From contig JBGCGJ010000047.1 in the NCBI GenBank assembly GCA_045110675.1, forward strand, positions 1-64,000: 64,000 nucleotides of DNA, read 5' to 3'. The number at the start of each line of letters is the position of its first letter. The first letter of the stretch is position 1. The DNA comes from JBALVT01 sp045110675. Its GTDB lineage: Bacteria > Pseudomonadota > Gammaproteobacteria > Pseudomonadales > Halieaceae. Under the pieces are notes generated by a model. The model was given only the letters and a program-made list of their open reading frames with translations. It had not been told where the DNA came from and made no database searches. Both the position numbers and the translations under genes were made by a program. Shown in pieces: positions 63,365 through 64,000 of this stretch.

Positions 63365-63449
63365 TAACCCATTTTTTTATAATCGCTATTTAGAACTTTA
63401 GAATAGGTGGTTTCTCAGGGAGCAGCAAATATCCTTAGCGGTGCACTAC

Positions 63450-64000
63450 TTATGTTGAAGGCGAGGTCTCTCGGTAAGAATCAATGGCGGGGCAGGCGCA
63501 GTACAAATTGCGATCCCCGTATACATTGTCTACTCGATTAACCGGTGGCCAGTACTTGTTGCGCCTGAGGGAATCAACCGGATAGGCCGCTTGCTCCCTG
63601 GTATAGGTGTGATTCCAATCGCTGGAAGTGATGTCTTCCAGTGTATGGGGTGCATTCACTAGCGGGTTGTCTGTCTCATCCAAGGTGCCGTCCTGAACCG
63701 ATCGAATTTCTTCGCGGATGGATATCATCGCGTCGCAGAATCGATCCAGCTCTGCTATTGATTCCGACTCCGTTGGTTCAACCATGAGCGTACCCGCTAC
63801 AGGGAAGGACATGGTGGGTGCGTGAAATCCATAGTCGATTAATCGTTTGGCGATATCTTCTTCAGAAACACCGCTGAGGTCCTTCAAGGGTCGAATATCC
63901 AAAATGCATTCATGGGCTACGTTGCCATTGGCACCCGTGTAAAGAATCGGATAATGATTCTTTAGGCGATGCGCAATGTAATTTGCGTTGAGTATCGCGA
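63450..64000 (-). CDS. gcvP: Glycine dehydrogenase (P protein of glycine cleavage), C-terminal part
   Basis: The last 183 residues of the PLP-dependent decarboxylase of the glycine cleavage system, with the 5' part outside the window. [53 protein letters not shown] is diagnostic of GcvP C-termini, as are [10 protein letters not shown] and [14 protein letters not shown]. The stop is at 63450. The catalytic Lys lies in the missing part. Confidence 0.95.
   Translation of the reverse strand, partial: AILNANYIAHRLKNHYPILYTGANGNVAHECILDIRPLKDLSGVSEEDIAKRLIDYGFHAPTMSFPVAGTLMVEPTESESIAELDRFCDAMISIREEIRSVQDGTLDETDNPLVNAPHTLEDITSSDWNHTYTREQAAYPVDSLRRNKYWPPVNRVDNVYGDRNLYCACPAIDSYRETSPST

Noticed and set aside
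1..64000. tRNA, rRNA, prophage, insertion sequence or toxin-antitoxin genes
   Set aside because: Scanned by eye for cloverleaf ends, 16S/23S motifs, transposase and integrase motifs. None found. A tRNAscan or profile search would settle it.

Overview
The window reads as chromosome of a Gram-negative gammaproteobacterium, most likely a marine member of the Cellvibrionales-like groups (Halieaceae/Spongiibacteraceae type). The main support is the order rpsB-tsf-pyrH-frr-uppS-cdsA-dxr-rseP-bamA-skp-lpxD-fabZ-lpxA-lpxB-rnhB-dnaE, together with dapA-bamC, the map-glnD-dapC run, the long Pseudomonas-type DapD, lipid A and outer-membrane assembly genes, and a TonB-dependent receptor. The lineage is inferred from gene content and order, not from a database search. 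I found no rRNA, tRNA, CRISPR array, transposase or prophage gene.

Layout. 1-4525 (minus): an RND efflux permease (runs off the left edge) with its periplasmic adaptor, then a small MscS channel. 4711-14945: an accessory metabolic region. It holds a plus-strand run MaoC hydratase / Nudix / Tat-exported flavoprotein / cytochrome c / CitE-like lyase, a minus-strand pair (DUF35 OB-fold protein plus thiolase-like protein), a YedK/HMCES-type DNA-protein crosslinker, a large TonB-dependent receptor and an SDR resembling 3-alpha-hydroxysteroid dehydrogenase. Together these suggest catabolism of a CoA-activated, possibly steroid-like, compound. 14942-18453 (minus): a complete Mla/MCE-type lipid ABC transporter (permease with STAS domain, ATPase, MCE protein, lipoprotein). 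18525-26529: a DUF3806-like protein, dapA-bamC-MBL hydrolase, an LpxL-family acyltransferase, a leucine-rich-repeat lipoprotein, a divergent class III nucleotide-cyclase-like protein immediately followed by an HD phosphodiesterase-like protein, and rsmJ.

26530-27967 holds an SDR gene bracketed by two unrelated large palindromes, the only mobile- or repeat-like structures I could find. 27968-35967 (minus) is a run map-glnD-dapC-nth-yffB-dapD-dapE that joins lysine/diaminopimelate synthesis to nitrogen signalling. 36302-54620 (plus) is the long core cluster for translation, isoprenoid, phospholipid, outer-membrane and lipid A synthesis, ending in dnaE. 54663-64000 is mixed: SDR, DUF1244, two small unknown proteins, dbpA, a small basic protein, a cold-shock protein with strong promoter and long leader, a secreted DUF3604 protein, a DUF4124 protein, a Tat-exported amidase and the 3' end of gcvP.

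The most unusual items are the cyclase-like/HD pair with a partly degenerate cyclase active site, the two palindromes, the exported dehydrogenase/cytochrome operon tied to CoA enzymes, and a thiolase-fold protein lacking the usual thiolase C-terminal motif but paired with a DUF35 protein.
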